DNA of 43,225 bases from Shewanella chilikensis. Its GTDB lineage: Bacteria; Pseudomonadota; Gammaproteobacteria; Enterobacterales; Shewanellaceae. Shown here piece by piece: positions 9,161 through 18,492 of the stretch (position 1 is the first letter of the stretch; each line of letters starts with the position of its first letter). The DNA lies in assembly GCF_002836945.1 (NCBI RefSeq), contig NZ_NIJM01000035.1, forward strand, positions 1 to 43,225, given 5' to 3'. A program made the position numbers and the translations under genes. The notes under the pieces were generated by a model that saw only the letters and a list, made by a program, of their open reading frames with translations, searched no databases and had not been told where the DNA came from.

Positions 9161-9685
9161 TCAGTAATTCAGTTCTTCTATAGTCTTGAACTGGTTGGTA
9201 AATACGCAGATATCACCGGCTATGGTCAGCGCCTTCTCGGCAATATCACGGGCACCCAGTTCGGTGTTCTCCAGCAGCGCCAACGCTGCGGCCTGGGCAT
9301 AGTTGCCACCAGAGCCTATGGCGATAAGATCATGCTCCGGTTGCACCACATCGCCGTTACCTGTGATGATAAGTGAGCTTTCATGATCGGCCACCACCAA
9401 CATGGCTTCGAGTTTTCTCAAGGCTCTGTCGCTGCGCCAGTCTTTGGCCAGTTCGACCGCCGACTTCATCAAATGCCCCTGATGCATCTCCAGTTTGGCC
9501 TCGAAGCGTTCAAACAGGGTAAAGGCATCGGCGGTGCCACCGGCAAAACCGGCCAATACTTTATTGTGGTACAGGCGGCGTACTTTGCGGGCATTGCCTT
9601 TCATCACAGTGTTGCCCAGAGACACTTGGCCGTCGCCGGCGACAACAACCTGATTATTACGGCGTACAGATACGATAGTGGTCAC
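9161..9685 (-). CDS. hslV: HslV, peptidase subunit of the HslVU protease
   Basis: The start is the GTG at 9685, giving 174 residues that begin M-T-T-I-V-S-V-R-R. The second residue is the N-terminal threonine nucleophile exposed after Met removal. An AGAGGA ribosome-binding site lies 6-7 bases upstream. A longer frame to 9781 would bury the catalytic threonine and is rejected. Family marks include [38 protein letters not shown] and [12 protein letters not shown]. It forms a proteasome-like double hexamer that degrades damaged or regulatory proteins with HslU. A leader of about 110 bases separates it from the heat-shock promoter. Confidence 0.97.
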   Translation of the reverse strand: MTTIVSVRRNNQVVVAGDGQVSLGNTVMKGNARKVRRLYHNKVLAGFAGGTADAFTLFERFEAKLEMHQGHLMKSAVELAKDWRSDRALRKLEAMLVVADHESSLIITGNGDVVQPEHDLIAIGSGGNYAQAAALALLENTELGARDIAEKALTIAGDICVFTNQFKTIEELNY

Positions 9686-9802
9686 GATAGATCCTCTTCT
9701 CGGGCGGACGGCGCGTCCGTCATGGGTCAAATCCCCAGGGTCTGCTGCATGAAACGGCCCATTGGGGCACAGCAAGGCCAACTAATGAGGTGATAGTTTT
9801 CT

Positions 9803-9830
9803 ATATGGGGTTGGGGGCGGGAATATCAAG
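9803..9830 (-). promoter_or_regulatory. Sigma-32 heat-shock promoter of hslVU
   Basis: On the minus strand CTTGATA (9824-9830) and CCCCATAT (9803-9810) are separated by exactly 13 bases. This matches the RpoH consensus CTTGAAA-N13-CCCCATNT at all but one defined position. The predicted transcript starts near 9796, about 110 bases before the hslV GTG. Confidence 0.88.
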
Positions 9831-9860
9831 TGCCCGGCAGCGGCTTTCGTGCTGAAAAAC

Positions 9861-9894
9861 AAAAAGGCTGCAAATCTTATTGTTTGCAGCCTTT
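9861..9894 (-). terminator. Intrinsic terminator after ftsN
   Basis: A 12-bp perfect stem (9863-9874 with 9883-9894, loop of 8) is followed on the minus strand by TTTTTGTTTTTC. It lies 18 bases past the ftsN stop, so it separates the argS-ftsN unit from the heat-shock hslVU unit. Confidence 0.88.
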
Positions 9895-9911
9895 AAATTG
9901 AGGAGGGGAGT

Positions 9912-10481
9912 TTAATCTTCCCAGAACCAGATCATACAGCCGTTGAGACCGGCTCTTTGCAGCACGTGGCGCTGCCGCTCGGCATCGCGCTTGCTGTCAT
10001 AAGGGCCGAGTACCACCTTGTACCAGACACCGCTGGTACCTTGTACCTTGCGCACCTGGGCTTCTAGCCCCTGGAAGGCGATCACGGCTTTCATCTCGTC
10101 GGCCTGGGACTGCACCCGGAAAGAACCGCATTGCATCTGATAAGGGCGAGATGGCTTGTTGCTCTCTTCCGGCAGATCCACTTCTACCTGCTTGTTTTCC
10201 AGCTCCTTGAGGTAGGTCCACTCCTCTTTGGGCTTGGGCGGTAGGGCGTTGGGGTCTTTCTTCTGGGGAACCGGCTTAGTCTGTGGCTGAGGCTGAACCA
10301 CTTCGGCCTCGGGGGCGCTGCTCTTCAGGCTCCAGAGGAAATAGCCAAAGCCGGCCACCACGGTAACTACCACCACAAGCAACAGCACAGGAAAGCCTTG
10401 CCTGGGCTGCGGCTGCTTGCGAGCGCCCCGCTTGGCTGGCTTGCGGGGCTTGGGCTTGCTATTGGCGTAATCGCGTCCCAT
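9912..10481 (-). CDS. ftsN: FtsN, cell division activator with SPOR domain
   Basis: The 189-residue bitopic membrane protein has a basic cytoplasmic segment (residues 1-29, starting MGRDYANSKPKPRKPAKRG, which fits the FtsA-binding tail), one transmembrane helix (30-51), a Pro/Gln/Lys-rich periplasmic linker and a C-terminal SPOR domain (about 110-189) that binds denuded septal peptidoglycan. It triggers septal wall synthesis by the FtsQLB-FtsWI complex. Its start lies 3 bases after the argS stop, so the two are co-transcribed. The linker is short compared with the 319-residue E. coli protein, as is usual outside enterics. Confidence 0.92.
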   Translation of the reverse strand: MGRDYANSKPKPRKPAKRGARKQPQPRQGFPVLLLVVVVTVVAGFGYFLWSLKSSAPEAEVVQPQPQTKPVPQKKDPNALPPKPKEEWTYLKELENKQVEVDLPEESNKPSRPYQMQCGSFRVQSQADEMKAVIAFQGLEAQVRKVQGTSGVWYKVVLGPYDSKRDAERQRHVLQRAGLNGCMIWFWED

Positions 10482-10484
10482 GGA

Positions 10485-12230
10485 TTACATGCGCTCCAGG
10501 GTCTCGATACCCAGCAGTGACAGGCCCTGCTTGAGGGTCTTGGCGGTCAACTGAGACAGCAGCAGACGGCTGTGCTTCTGGGTTTCGTTATCGGCCGCCA
10601 ACACAGGGCAGGCTTCGTAGAAGCTGGAGAAGGCACCGGCCAGTTCAAACAGATAACCACAAAGCACATGGGGTTGGCCCTTGTCGACCATACGGGCAAG
10701 GATTTCACCGAATTGGGCCAGTTTGTTGCCCAGCTCTTTTTCCTTGTCGTGTTCCAGAGCGATAACGGCATTGCTCAGATCCACACCTTCGGCCCGCTTG
10801 AAGATCCCGGCTACCCGGGTGTAGGCGTACAGCAGGTATGGCGCTGTGTTGCCTTCAAAGCTCAGCATCTGATCGAAGCTGAAGATATAGTCGCTGGCGC
10901 GGTTCTTTGACAGATCGGCGTATTTCACTGAGGCGATACCCACCACTCGGGCGATTTCGGCCAGGGTGGCTTCGTCCATGTCGGGGTTCTTGCTGCGTAC
11001 CAGCTCCAGCGCCCTGACATTGGCTTCATCGAGCAGGTCCACCAGTTTCACCACCCCGCCGCTGCGGGTCTTGAATGGGCGGCCGTCTTCACCGTTCATG
11101 GTGCCAAAGCCCATGTGTTCCAGTGTCATTTCCGGGCGCACAAAACCTGCGGTGCGGGCCAGGCTGAACACTTGCTGGAAGTGCAGCGCCTGGCGCAGAT
11201 CCACGAAGTAGAGAGCGCGATCGGCATGCAGGGTACCCGAGCGATAGCGCATGGCCGCCAGGTCTGTGGTGGCATAGAGATAGCCGCCGTCGGCCTTCTG
11301 AATGATCACCGGCAGGGCTTCACCGTCTTTGTTACGGAATTCTTCCTGGAATACCACCTTGGCGCCGTTACTTTCAGATAGCAAGCCTTGGGCATCCAGA
11401 TCTTTGACCACCTGTTCCAGATCGTCGTTGTAAGCGCTTTCACCATGGACATCGGCGCGGGTCAGGCTGACGCCCAGGCGCTGATATACGTCATGGCAGT
11501 GGCTCAGGGAGATATCGTTGAACTCACGCCACAGCTTGTTGCAGTACTCGTCACCGGATTGCAGCTCGACCACCAACTGGCGGGCGCGGGTGGCAAATTC
11601 GGCCGACTCGTCGAAACGCAGTTTGGCGGCGCGATAGAAGCTTTCCAGATCCGACAGCTCCAGGTTGGCGTTTTCGCCATTTTGTGCCCGCAGCTCTTCC
11701 ATATAGGCCAGCAACATGCCGAACTGGGTACCCCAGTCGCCGACGTGGTTTTGGCGGATCACCTTGTGACCGAGAAACTCCAGCGCCCGCACAACGCTGT
11801 CGCCAATGATGGTGGAGCGCAGGTGGCCCACATGCATCTCTTTGGCGAGGTTAGGGGAGGAGTAGTCCACTACCACGGTTTGCGACTTGGGCAGACTCAC
11901 TCCCAGATGCTCGTCGGCCAGTGCCGCCTGCAGCTGTTTGGCCAGGGCATTGTCATCAATAAAGAAGTTGATAAAGCCGGGGCCGGCTATCTCTACCTTG
12001 GCCACATGGCCGGAGGCAGGCAGATTGTCGATGATCAGTTGTGCCAGCTCCCGAGGTGGCTTGCCGGCAGCTTTGGTCAGCATCATGGCCAGGTTGGTGG
12101 CCAAGTCGCCGTGACTCTTATCCTTGGTTCGGTCTACCTGAATCCTTGGCGCAGTCTCTTCGGGGATCAACCCCTGTTGTTTCAAAGTGGCTACTGTCTG
12201 TTCAAGCAAAGATTGGATATGTGATTTCAT
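10485..12230 (-). CDS. argS: Arginyl-tRNA synthetase
   Basis: The 581-residue class I enzyme charges tRNA-Arg with arginine in the cytosol. Visible marks are the N-terminal tRNA-binding region (residues 1-110), the HIGH-type motif HVGH at 133-136 within [27 protein letters not shown], and a KMSKS-equivalent region in [14 protein letters not shown]. The canonical KMSKS lysine is absent, as is usual for ArgRS. The anticodon-binding DALR domain closes the protein and ends in GIETLERM. The length fits E. coli (577). It is the first gene of an argS-ftsN unit; a gene-free stretch of 291 bases separates it from the divergent dedA gene. Confidence 0.97.
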   Translation of the reverse strand: MKSHIQSLLEQTVATLKQQGLIPEETAPRIQVDRTKDKSHGDLATNLAMMLTKAAGKPPRELAQLIIDNLPASGHVAKVEIAGPGFINFFIDDNALAKQLQAALADEHLGVSLPKSQTVVVDYSSPNLAKEMHVGHLRSTIIGDSVVRALEFLGHKVIRQNHVGDWGTQFGMLLAYMEELRAQNGENANLELSDLESFYRAAKLRFDESAEFATRARQLVVELQSGDEYCNKLWREFNDISLSHCHDVYQRLGVSLTRADVHGESAYNDDLEQVVKDLDAQGLLSESNGAKVVFQEEFRNKDGEALPVIIQKADGGYLYATTDLAAMRYRSGTLHADRALYFVDLRQALHFQQVFSLARTAGFVRPEMTLEHMGFGTMNGEDGRPFKTRSGGVVKLVDLLDEANVRALELVRSKNPDMDEATLAEIARVVGIASVKYADLSKNRASDYIFSFDQMLSFEGNTAPYLLYAYTRVAGIFKRAEGVDLSNAVIALEHDKEKELGNKLAQFGEILARMVDKGQPHVLCGYLFELAGAFSSFYEACPVLAADNETQKHSRLLLSQLTAKTLKQGLSLLGIETLERM

Positions 12231-12521
12231 TGGCGTTTTATCGACACTGACTGATAAAGATTAAAAGGGGAATAACCGCACATTCTAGCGCTTTCGGCGG
12301 TAACATTGCTATCACCTGTATGGTTTTATCAGCAAATTTTGTTGTTGCCTGGGTTTGCTGTTGCCTGTGACCTTTTAAGATCACTGTTATTGATAAAGAT
12401 GGATGAATCTTTGTTTAAGAATCGCTGATCTTTATTTTTGGGGAGTATGATGTCGATCCTGTCTTCCCCTAAGTGCCGATTTTGCCATCGGCATGCGTCG
12501 ATAGTTTCAATGGAGATATAG
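12231..12521. other. Intergenic region between divergent argS and dedA
   Basis: About 290 bases without a supportable gene. It must hold promoters for both divergent genes, but no box stands out clearly. Short open frames here have no coding signal. Confidence 0.5.
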
Positions 12522-13199
12522 ATGCTGGACTCCATCGCTACAGTGTTACAAGCCATTTGGCAGCAGGATTTTGCCGCGCTGCATGCTCCGGGTATCGCCC
12601 TGAGTATCTATGTTTGCATCTTCAGCTTTATCTTTCTGGAGAGCGCCTTGCTGCCGGCGGCCCCCTTGCCTTGCGACAGTGTGGTTATTCTTTCAGGTAC
12701 CCTGGCGGCCATGGGGATCCTTAACCCCTTGCTGGTGTATCTGTTGCTGTTTGTAGCGGCCGCAGGCGGCAGCTATTTGGCATTTGTTCAGGGGCGGCTG
12801 CTCAATCGTCTGCCCAGGGTGCAGGGCTGGGTCTACAAGGTGCCGCCCGACAGCCTGGCGGCAGTGGATAAACTCCTTGGGCGTCATGGGCTGGTGGCAC
12901 TCTTCTGTGCCCGTTTCCTGCCGCTGGTGCGTTCGCTGCTGCCTTTGGTGATGGGCGTGCGCATGGCCTGTATCAAGACCTTCTATTTTTTTGCGGCTCT
13001 GAGTGCCTTCTTCTGGGTGGGGCTGTTGGTATCGCTGGGCTATATGATGCCGTTTCTGCCGGAGCGGATCAGCAAGCTGTTGACCATGGCGTTGATGGCG
13101 GCGCCGGTGATCACTCTGGTATTGGCACTCGGCAGTTGGTTGACCTATAAGCTGCTGCGCAAGCCGCAGGATAAACAGGGGCCTCATGGTCAATTCTGA
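12522..13199 (+). CDS. DedA-family inner membrane protein
   Basis: The 225-residue protein has several hydrophobic helices and the DedA/VTT signature in order: an E-x-x-L-P-x-x-P-x-(D/E) segment (ESALLPAAPLPCDSVV) and the F-x-A-R-x-x-P-x-x-R-x-x-x-P-x-x-x-G motif (FCARFLPLVRSLLPLVMGV) near residues 127-145. DedA proteins sit in the inner membrane and are linked to lipid-carrier recycling (undecaprenyl phosphate or phospholipid scrambling) and to membrane energetics. The exact substrate of this one is not known. The ATG follows TGGAGATATAG. It is monocistronic and convergent with priA. Confidence 0.88.
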   Translation: MLDSIATVLQAIWQQDFAALHAPGIALSIYVCIFSFIFLESALLPAAPLPCDSVVILSGTLAAMGILNPLLVYLLLFVAAAGGSYLAFVQGRLLNRLPRVQGWVYKVPPDSLAAVDKLLGRHGLVALFCARFLPLVRSLLPLVMGVRMACIKTFYFFAALSAFFWVGLLVSLGYMMPFLPERISKLLTMALMAAPVITLVLALGSWLTYKLLRKPQDKQGPHGQF

Positions 13200-13253
13200 G
13201 CCGGATTAAAGCTGTTCAAGGGAGTGACAGCAGATCCTGCGGACTCTTATCAG

Positions 13254-15449
13254 TTACAGCAGATCCTGAGGATCTCGATCCAGACTCCAGCGGCAGCGCT
13301 TGGCCTCGGGCAGCTGTTCGGCCTGGGGCAGCAGCTGTTCAAACACCTGTTGCAGCCTGCGTCTGTCCTTGGCCTGGGCCAACAACTGGCGCCGATACTT
13401 GCCGGCCTTGCGATCCAGCGGCGCCGGCAGTGGGCCTATCACTTCAAAATCCTTGTCCATGGGTAACATGGCGGCGAAGGCTGCCAGAAAGGCATCGGCA
13501 TCCTCGGCGCGGTGGGATTCGGCGCGGATCAGTACCATATGCCAGGCCGGTGGCAACAGTGCCTGCTGGCGTTCATTGAGCTGGCTGCGGGCAAACTCGC
13601 CATAGCCTCTGTGAAGCAGGTCTCTGAGCAAGGGGTTGTCGCTCTGATGAGTCTGTAGCAGCACAGTGCCTGGCTTGCTGGCGCGACCGGCGCGACCGGC
13701 TACTTGGGTATAGAGCTGGCCGAAGCGCTCAGGGGCCCGAAAGTCCGCGCTGAACAGGGCGCCATCCACATCCAGCAGCCCCACCAGGGTGACATCGGGA
13801 AAGTGATGTCCCTTGGCCAACATCTGGGTGCCTACCAATATCTTGTATTCGCCGCGATGAATGGCGCTTAAGTGCTGTTCCAGCGAGCCTTTGCGGCTGG
13901 TGGTATCCCGGTCGATTCGCACCACGGGATACTCGGGAAACTCCTTGCTGAGCGCCGCCTCCAATTGCTCCGTGCCTATACCCTGACCCTGTAACATGGT
14001 GCTGCCGCAGTTGTGGCACTGGCGTGGAATTGCATACTGGTTGCCGCAGTGGTGGCAGCGAATTTCGCCGAGGGATTGGTGCAGGGTGAAAAACGCATCA
14101 CAGCGGTCGCACTCGTGCAGATGGCCACATTCGTGGCACAGCAGGGCAGGGGCAAAGCCGCGGCGATTGAGAAACAGCAACACCTGGTTGCCGGCCTGCA
14201 GATGCAGGCGCATCTCGTTCAGCAGCGGTTGCGACATGCCCGCCTGCAGCGGTTGGTTGCGGATATCTATCAGTCCCTGGCGCACCTTGAGGGCATTGCC
14301 GGCCCGCTCTCCCAATTGCAGATGTTGATAGCGGCCGCTGAGAGCGTTTTGCAGGCTCTCCAGCGACGGCGTCGCGCTGCCCAGCAGCACAGGAACCTGC
14401 TCCAGGTGGCCACGCATGACGGCCAGATCCCGGGCGTGATAACCCACTCCTTCCTGCTGTTTGAAACTGCTGTCGTGTTCCTCATCGAGAATGATGATCC
14501 CGGGCCAGGCCATGGGGGTGAACAGCGCCGAGCGAGTGCCGATTATGATAGCTGCCTCGCCGCTGCGGGCCAAACGCCAGGCGTCGAGGCGCTGCTTGTC
14601 GGTCAGGCCTGAATGGATCACGGCAACCGTGACTTTGAATCTGCGTTTGAACCTGTTGATGGTTTGCGGCGTCAGGCCGATTTCCGGCACCAGGATCAGC
14701 GCCTGCTTGCCAGCCTTGAGTATGGTTTCCAGTACCGCCAGATAGACCTCTGTCTTGCCTGAGCCTGTGATCCCTTCCAGCAAGCTGCACTGATAGCCGC
14801 TCTGGGCATTGAGGCTGGCGACCGCCACGGCTTGCTCCGGGTTGAGTCTGTGAGGCTCTTCCCCCAGCTCTAGCTGTTGCCGCCATTCAAGATTGGCGCT
14901 GACTGACCGCTCTCGTTGCTCGGCCCAGCCCTTGTCCAGCAGTCCCTTGATGGCACTCTTGCTCAGCTCCAGCGCATTGACCTCTTCAGAGGTCAGTTCC
15001 CCCTGTTTGAGCTGTTGCAGCAGTTTGCGCTGGGCGGGAGCGCGTTTCAGCGACTCCAGCGTGGCCTCCTGGCCCGCACTGGTCAGACACAGATAACTGA
15101 TTTTCTCCGGTGCGGCATCGGCACCCTTGCGCAGCGCCACCGGCAGGGCCTGGGTCAACATCTGCCCCTGGCTGCAGAAATAATATCTGGCGGCCCAGAG
15201 GGTCAGTTGGTAAAGCGCCGGTGGCAGCAAAGGCGCGCTGTCCAGCACTTGATATACCGGCTTGAGCTGTTTGGGCTCGAGTTCGCACTCATCACTCAGG
15301 CCTGTCACCAGGCCTATGAGTTGCTGGCGGCCAAAAGGCACCCGCACCCGCATCCCCGGCTCGAGTGGCCAGGGGCAGGCTTTGGGCATCAGGTAACTGA
15401 AGTTCTGCCGCATGGGAACGGGAAGGGCAACTTCGACAAACTGCGGCAT
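13254..15449 (-). CDS. priA: Primosomal protein N' (PriA helicase)
   Basis: The 731-residue superfamily 2 helicase restarts collapsed replication forks by binding forked DNA and loading DnaB with its partners. Order: N-terminal 3' DNA-binding domain (1-105), winged helix, Walker A GITGSGKT at 226-233, DEEH box at 322-325, then eight zinc-binding cysteines (C438, C441, C447, C450, C465, C468, C478, C481) within the helicase, and motifs QVAGRAGRA and LLQT. Length equals the E. coli protein (732). It lies near rpmE, as in E. coli, here separated from it by a FimV-like gene. Confidence 0.97.
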   Translation of the reverse strand: MPQFVEVALPVPMRQNFSYLMPKACPWPLEPGMRVRVPFGRQQLIGLVTGLSDECELEPKQLKPVYQVLDSAPLLPPALYQLTLWAARYYFCSQGQMLTQALPVALRKGADAAPEKISYLCLTSAGQEATLESLKRAPAQRKLLQQLKQGELTSEEVNALELSKSAIKGLLDKGWAEQRERSVSANLEWRQQLELGEEPHRLNPEQAVAVASLNAQSGYQCSLLEGITGSGKTEVYLAVLETILKAGKQALILVPEIGLTPQTINRFKRRFKVTVAVIHSGLTDKQRLDAWRLARSGEAAIIIGTRSALFTPMAWPGIIILDEEHDSSFKQQEGVGYHARDLAVMRGHLEQVPVLLGSATPSLESLQNALSGRYQHLQLGERAGNALKVRQGLIDIRNQPLQAGMSQPLLNEMRLHLQAGNQVLLFLNRRGFAPALLCHECGHLHECDRCDAFFTLHQSLGEIRCHHCGNQYAIPRQCHNCGSTMLQGQGIGTEQLEAALSKEFPEYPVVRIDRDTTSRKGSLEQHLSAIHRGEYKILVGTQMLAKGHHFPDVTLVGLLDVDGALFSADFRAPERFGQLYTQVAGRAGRASKPGTVLLQTHQSDNPLLRDLLHRGYGEFARSQLNERQQALLPPAWHMVLIRAESHRAEDADAFLAAFAAMLPMDKDFEVIGPLPAPLDRKAGKYRRQLLAQAKDRRRLQQVFEQLLPQAEQLPEAKRCRWSLDRDPQDLL

Positions 15450-15587
15450 AGTCAGAATTTTCGCAAATGATCACGGCACATGTTGCCCGTCAGTTTACTC
15501 AGGCTAGAATGAGAGAACCAGCCCCGGAAACAAAAAGCCGCAAAAACCGCAGCTTGAATCTGCTGACTTAATGAATCCAAACCAAAG

Positions 15588-15629
15588 AACTTAAGCCAGA
15601 GAACCTAAGCCAGAGAACCTAAGCCGGAT
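15588..15629. repeat. 14-bp tandem repeat, three copies
   Basis: Three head-to-tail copies of AAC(T/C)TAAGCC(A/G)(G)A(G/T) run from 15588 to 15629 (15588-15601, 15602-15615, 15616-15629) in the leader of the FimV-like gene. The first two differ at one base. The copy number could vary between strains. Confidence 0.75.
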
Positions 15630-15671
15630 AGTCTAAACTGGGTAATTCAAAATCAAACAGAGAGGATAGGG

Positions 15672-16511
15672 ATGAGAGCGGGTTTACTGATGCTTGTACT
15701 CATTTTGCTAACGTCTGTTGCCAGAGCAGAAACCGCCCATGTCAGTATCAATCAAAGAATGTTTGAGCTTGGGCACTTGCCCATGCTCAAGGTCAACGTG
15801 GTGGCCGACAGTGAGGATATGACCCGGCTTGAGTTTATTGTCAGGCAGCGAGGTGCATCAGAAAAACTCATGGTGCAACCCATTAATCGCTACATGGTGC
15901 TGCTGCTGGGGATAGATGAAGTGACCGACAAGCAGGCCGAATTATTGGTGCGGGAATACCGAATCAATCGCTGGCATGAACTCAAACGCTTGCCCTTGTT
16001 CGATACCTCGGTGCCTGTGGCGCTGCGTTCCAATCGTGCCCGGGTCTTTGGTGAGCAGATGCCGAGTGAGTCACCGAGGGCTGAAGTGCCAGCCACAGTC
16101 TTATCAAGCAAAGTCGTGCCATCGTCAGCCGTTCAAGCTCAAAGGGTTCAAGCAGTCGCCGGTCAACCCCAGAGTGAGCCTCAAAGCCTTGGTGTGCCCT
16201 CGGCATCTCAAGCCGTTGCAGCGCCGGGCCTTCAGGTGAAGGCTCTGCCAATTGAGACGCGTGAGCCGGGATGCATGCTGGATTTTGATGGTACTGAAAC
16301 CCTTTGGCGGGTGGCCAGCCGTTATGCACAGAGCAGCCATACCCATGTCTACGGCGCCATGCTGGCTATTTTTGACGCCAATCCCAAGGCCTTCAGCCGC
16401 GGTGATATTCGCAACCTTCGCAGTGATGCCAAGTTGCACTGCCCCAGTAGTAGCTTGCTGCAGTCCTATGGAGATAAGACGGTCGCCAAAGAAAAGTTCG
16501 AGCAGATGTAG
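15672..16511 (+). CDS. Secreted FimV-like protein with LysM-type C-terminal domain
   Basis: The 279-residue protein has a Sec signal peptide (MRAGLLMLVLILLTSVARA, cleavage near residue 20). The N-terminal domain (21-110) resembles the FimV-type head. A low-complexity Ser/Val/Gln/Pro linker (about 120-200) follows, then a C-terminal segment ETLWRVASRYAQ...MLAIFDANPKAF...NLRSDAKLHCPS. The pattern TLW-x-(I/V)-A followed by a-(I/L)-x-x-x-NP-x-A-F is shared with FimV/LysM-like domains of polar and pilus assembly proteins. It is far shorter than true FimV, so a function in envelope or peptidoglycan binding is inferred. The ATG has an AGAGGATAGGG ribosome-binding region. Confidence 0.6.
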   Translation: MRAGLLMLVLILLTSVARAETAHVSINQRMFELGHLPMLKVNVVADSEDMTRLEFIVRQRGASEKLMVQPINRYMVLLLGIDEVTDKQAELLVREYRINRWHELKRLPLFDTSVPVALRSNRARVFGEQMPSESPRAEVPATVLSSKVVPSSAVQAQRVQAVAGQPQSEPQSLGVPSASQAVAAPGLQVKALPIETREPGCMLDFDGTETLWRVASRYAQSSHTHVYGAMLAIFDANPKAFSRGDIRNLRSDAKLHCPSSSLLQSYGDKTVAKEKFEQM

Positions 16512-16519
16512 TCGCCTAC

Positions 16520-16548
16520 TTGTCAGCGCTGGGTAGATACTGTACTAT
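16520..16548 (+). promoter_or_regulatory. Sigma-70 promoter of rpmE
   Basis: TTGTCA (16520-16525) and TACTAT (16543-16548) are separated by 17 bases. The start of transcription should be near 16555, leaving a leader of about 80 bases. Confidence 0.65.
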
Positions 16549-16583
16549 TCTGCGCCCTGAACTTTTGATATTAACCGCATGTG

Positions 16584-16608
16584 GTGTCCGACTTCGGGTT
16601 GGAAGAGC
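16584..16608 (+). promoter_or_regulatory. Possible L31 leader hairpin in the rpmE 5' region
   Basis: CCGAC (16588-16592) and GTTGG (16598-16602) can pair around a UUCGG loop in the leader of rpmE. Gammaproteobacterial rpmE leaders are known to bind L31 and repress its translation. The match here rests on position and a short stem only. Confidence 0.35.
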
Positions 16609-16636
16609 GACATGGCCTTAACTTGAGGTAACCCCA

Positions 16637-16849
16637 ATGAAACCAGGTATCCATCCTGAATACGCAGAAATCACTGCAACTTGTACTTGTGGCAACGTCA
16701 TCAAAGTAAACTCTACTGCAGGCAAAGCTCTGCACTTGGACGTTTGCGGTGCATGTCACCCTTTCTACACTGGTACTCAGAAAGTTGTTGATACCGGTGG
16801 TCGTATCGACAAGTTCAACAAGCGTTTCGGTATGCTGGGCAAAAAGTAA
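16637..16849 (+). CDS. rpmE: 50S ribosomal protein L31 (zinc-binding type)
   Basis: The 70-residue ribosomal protein keeps the four zinc cysteines C16, C18, C37 and C40 (CTC...CGAC), so it is the C+ form that also serves as a zinc store. It bridges the two ribosomal subunits. The start follows TTGAGGTAACCCC. It is monocistronic, with a promoter at 16520-16548 and a strong terminator right after it. Confidence 0.98.
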   Translation: MKPGIHPEYAEITATCTCGNVIKVNSTAGKALHLDVCGACHPFYTGTQKVVDTGGRIDKFNKRFGMLGKK

Positions 16850-16868
16850 TTGCCACTGCAACCAATCG

Positions 16869-16895
16869 AAAAGGCGTCCATGGGACGCCTTTTTT
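16869..16895 (+). terminator. Intrinsic terminator after rpmE
   Basis: A 9-bp stem AAGGCGTCC/GGACGCCTT with a 3-base loop is followed by TTTTT at the end of rpmE. Confidence 0.9.
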
Positions 16896-17097
16896 GTGGG
16901 CGTACGGATTAAAGTAAGTGTGCATGGATTAAATATCATTGCGAAATAGCGCACGAGACTCTTTGTCGTAATAGGCTATCGCCAAATACATTATCACGAT
17001 TTATGATGGTGGCGATTTTCCCTCCACCAGGGACAGGGTAAAAGGGTTTACTAAGGAGAGTAGTATGTGAAGTGCCCGCCTTGCCAGTATTCACGAG

Positions 17098-18492
17098 TTG
17101 TACCTCAGCGATGCACCGCAAATAGAGTCAGCCTGGCGGCAATGGTCAGATGATGACCTGAAAGCCTTGGTACCGCCAGGTCGCAGTTTATCCCACGTTA
17201 AACAGCAGTTGGAAAATGGCGATGCCTTACTACTTTCCGACAGCCCCAAATTGCCTTTGTATACCAAGCAACAGAATGATTTCAGCTTGCCGGTAAGCGG
17301 TGGTGATATTCCTGCCACAGCCGTTAAACATATTCAGCAACGTTTTGCCACGGCCGGCAGCAGTGCTCACTTTCAACAGCCCAATGGCAGTTTGCATCCG
17401 GCAATTGAACCTAATTACACCCCGGATACCCGCGTGACTCAAATTGCCCCGGATAAACCTTTGCCGATGCTTATCAGCCCCAAGTTCGGCCAGGCCAGAC
17501 GGGAGTTGCTGCTGGGTCTGACCTATGATGATGCTGAATGTACGCCAGTAATCCAGGTGCCTTATCGGGTTGAATTTGAAGATGGCACCATCATCGAAGG
17601 TAATCTGGACAAACAGGGTAAAACCCGGCTGGATAACTGCCCCAAGGGGCATGCCTGGGTCGTGTTTGGCAGCGAAGCTGACCAGGCGCAAGCCGAGCAA
17701 GCCTTGCCTGCACTTTACGAACAACTTGACTCAGCCTTGGACAGCATGGCTGCTGAACTGGCAACCCAAAGTGAGCAGGCCTTGGCGCAAGCCAAAGAAG
17801 AGGGGAAGCTGCCAGAGATGAAAGCCTCTCTCCGGGATGCGATTGATGCGCACCTGGCGGAGCTGCGTCAGCAACAGCAAGCGTTTGAATCTCTGCCTGG
17901 TTTGACTCAGTACTGGCGCGTTTATCAGTCAGCCAAAACCGGTACGGCTCGGGGCGTTGTCGAATATGTCCCTGACCTGGGCGAGTTCGGTGAGTTGATG
18001 GATGCGGCAGGCATTACTTTGTCGGCATTGGTTGAGGCCATCGCGACCGGTGATATTGATGAGCTGGAGCAGAAACTGCAACAGTGGCAACAAAGGGGCG
18101 AAGCCGGTCTTGAGTTGGCCAGTGAAGCCATGGAGATGTTGATATTACTGCTCAGCGATGCCGAAACCCGGTCATTACTGGCGTCGCTGCCGGAACGCTA
18201 CCTGTTGGCCCTGCCACAGGATAAATCCACCGAAATTGTGTTTTACTCAGGCACGCAATGGGTCGCCGACTACGGTATTGTCAGCGCCGGTACTTTTGTC
18301 GGCTCCCTGTTTGGTGGTGTCGGTGGTCCGGCAGCCGGCGCTGTGCTCCTTGGCGGGACCACCACCAGTAAAGGTGGCAAACTGGTCGAAGAAACATCCA
18401 ACCTATTGATGGATATTGCCAAAGCCAACAAACAACGCCGTAACCACCATAAAGAGCAGAGTTATGTTCAGGATAACCTGACCCCCGCTTGA
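17098..18492 (+). CDS. N-terminal fragment of the broken toxin (464 residues)
   Basis: This is the longest remaining frame of the toxin locus; it can only start at a TTG (17098) because the ATG before it is followed by a stop. I do not recognise the first 200 residues. Residues 210-330 are Gln/Glu/Ala-rich and likely coiled. A Gly/Ala-rich hydrophobic stretch (about 393-421, YGIVSAGTFVGSLFGGVGG) could insert in a membrane, as in many type VI effectors. It ends in the frameshift. Translation is uncertain. Confidence 0.55.
   Translation: MYLSDAPQIESAWRQWSDDDLKALVPPGRSLSHVKQQLENGDALLLSDSPKLPLYTKQQNDFSLPVSGGDIPATAVKHIQQRFATAGSSAHFQQPNGSLHPAIEPNYTPDTRVTQIAPDKPLPMLISPKFGQARRELLLGLTYDDAECTPVIQVPYRVEFEDGTIIEGNLDKQGKTRLDNCPKGHAWVVFGSEADQAQAEQALPALYEQLDSALDSMAAELATQSEQALAQAKEEGKLPEMKASLRDAIDAHLAELRQQQQAFESLPGLTQYWRVYQSAKTGTARGVVEYVPDLGEFGELMDAAGITLSALVEAIATGDIDELEQKLQQWQQRGEAGLELASEAMEMLILLLSDAETRSLLASLPERYLLALPQDKSTEIVFYSGTQWVADYGIVSAGTFVGSLFGGVGGPAAGAVLLGGTTTSKGGKLVEETSNLLMDIAKANKQRRNHHKEQSYVQDNLTPA

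Noticed and set aside
9161..9781. Long hslV frame starting at 9781
   Set aside because: It would place 32 residues before the catalytic threonine; the GTG at 9685 with AGAGGA is the right start.
12329..12556. 75-codon minus frame between argS and dedA
   Set aside because: It overlaps the dedA start and has random composition.
13227..13268. 13-bp direct repeat ACAGCAGATCCTG at 13227 and 13256
   Set aside because: One copy is the end of priA; the second looks like a small local duplication with no further sign of function.
16978..17016. Inverted repeat ATCGCCA/TGGCGAT before the toxin gene
   Set aside because: Seven-base arms and no T tract; it could occur by chance and gives no clear role.
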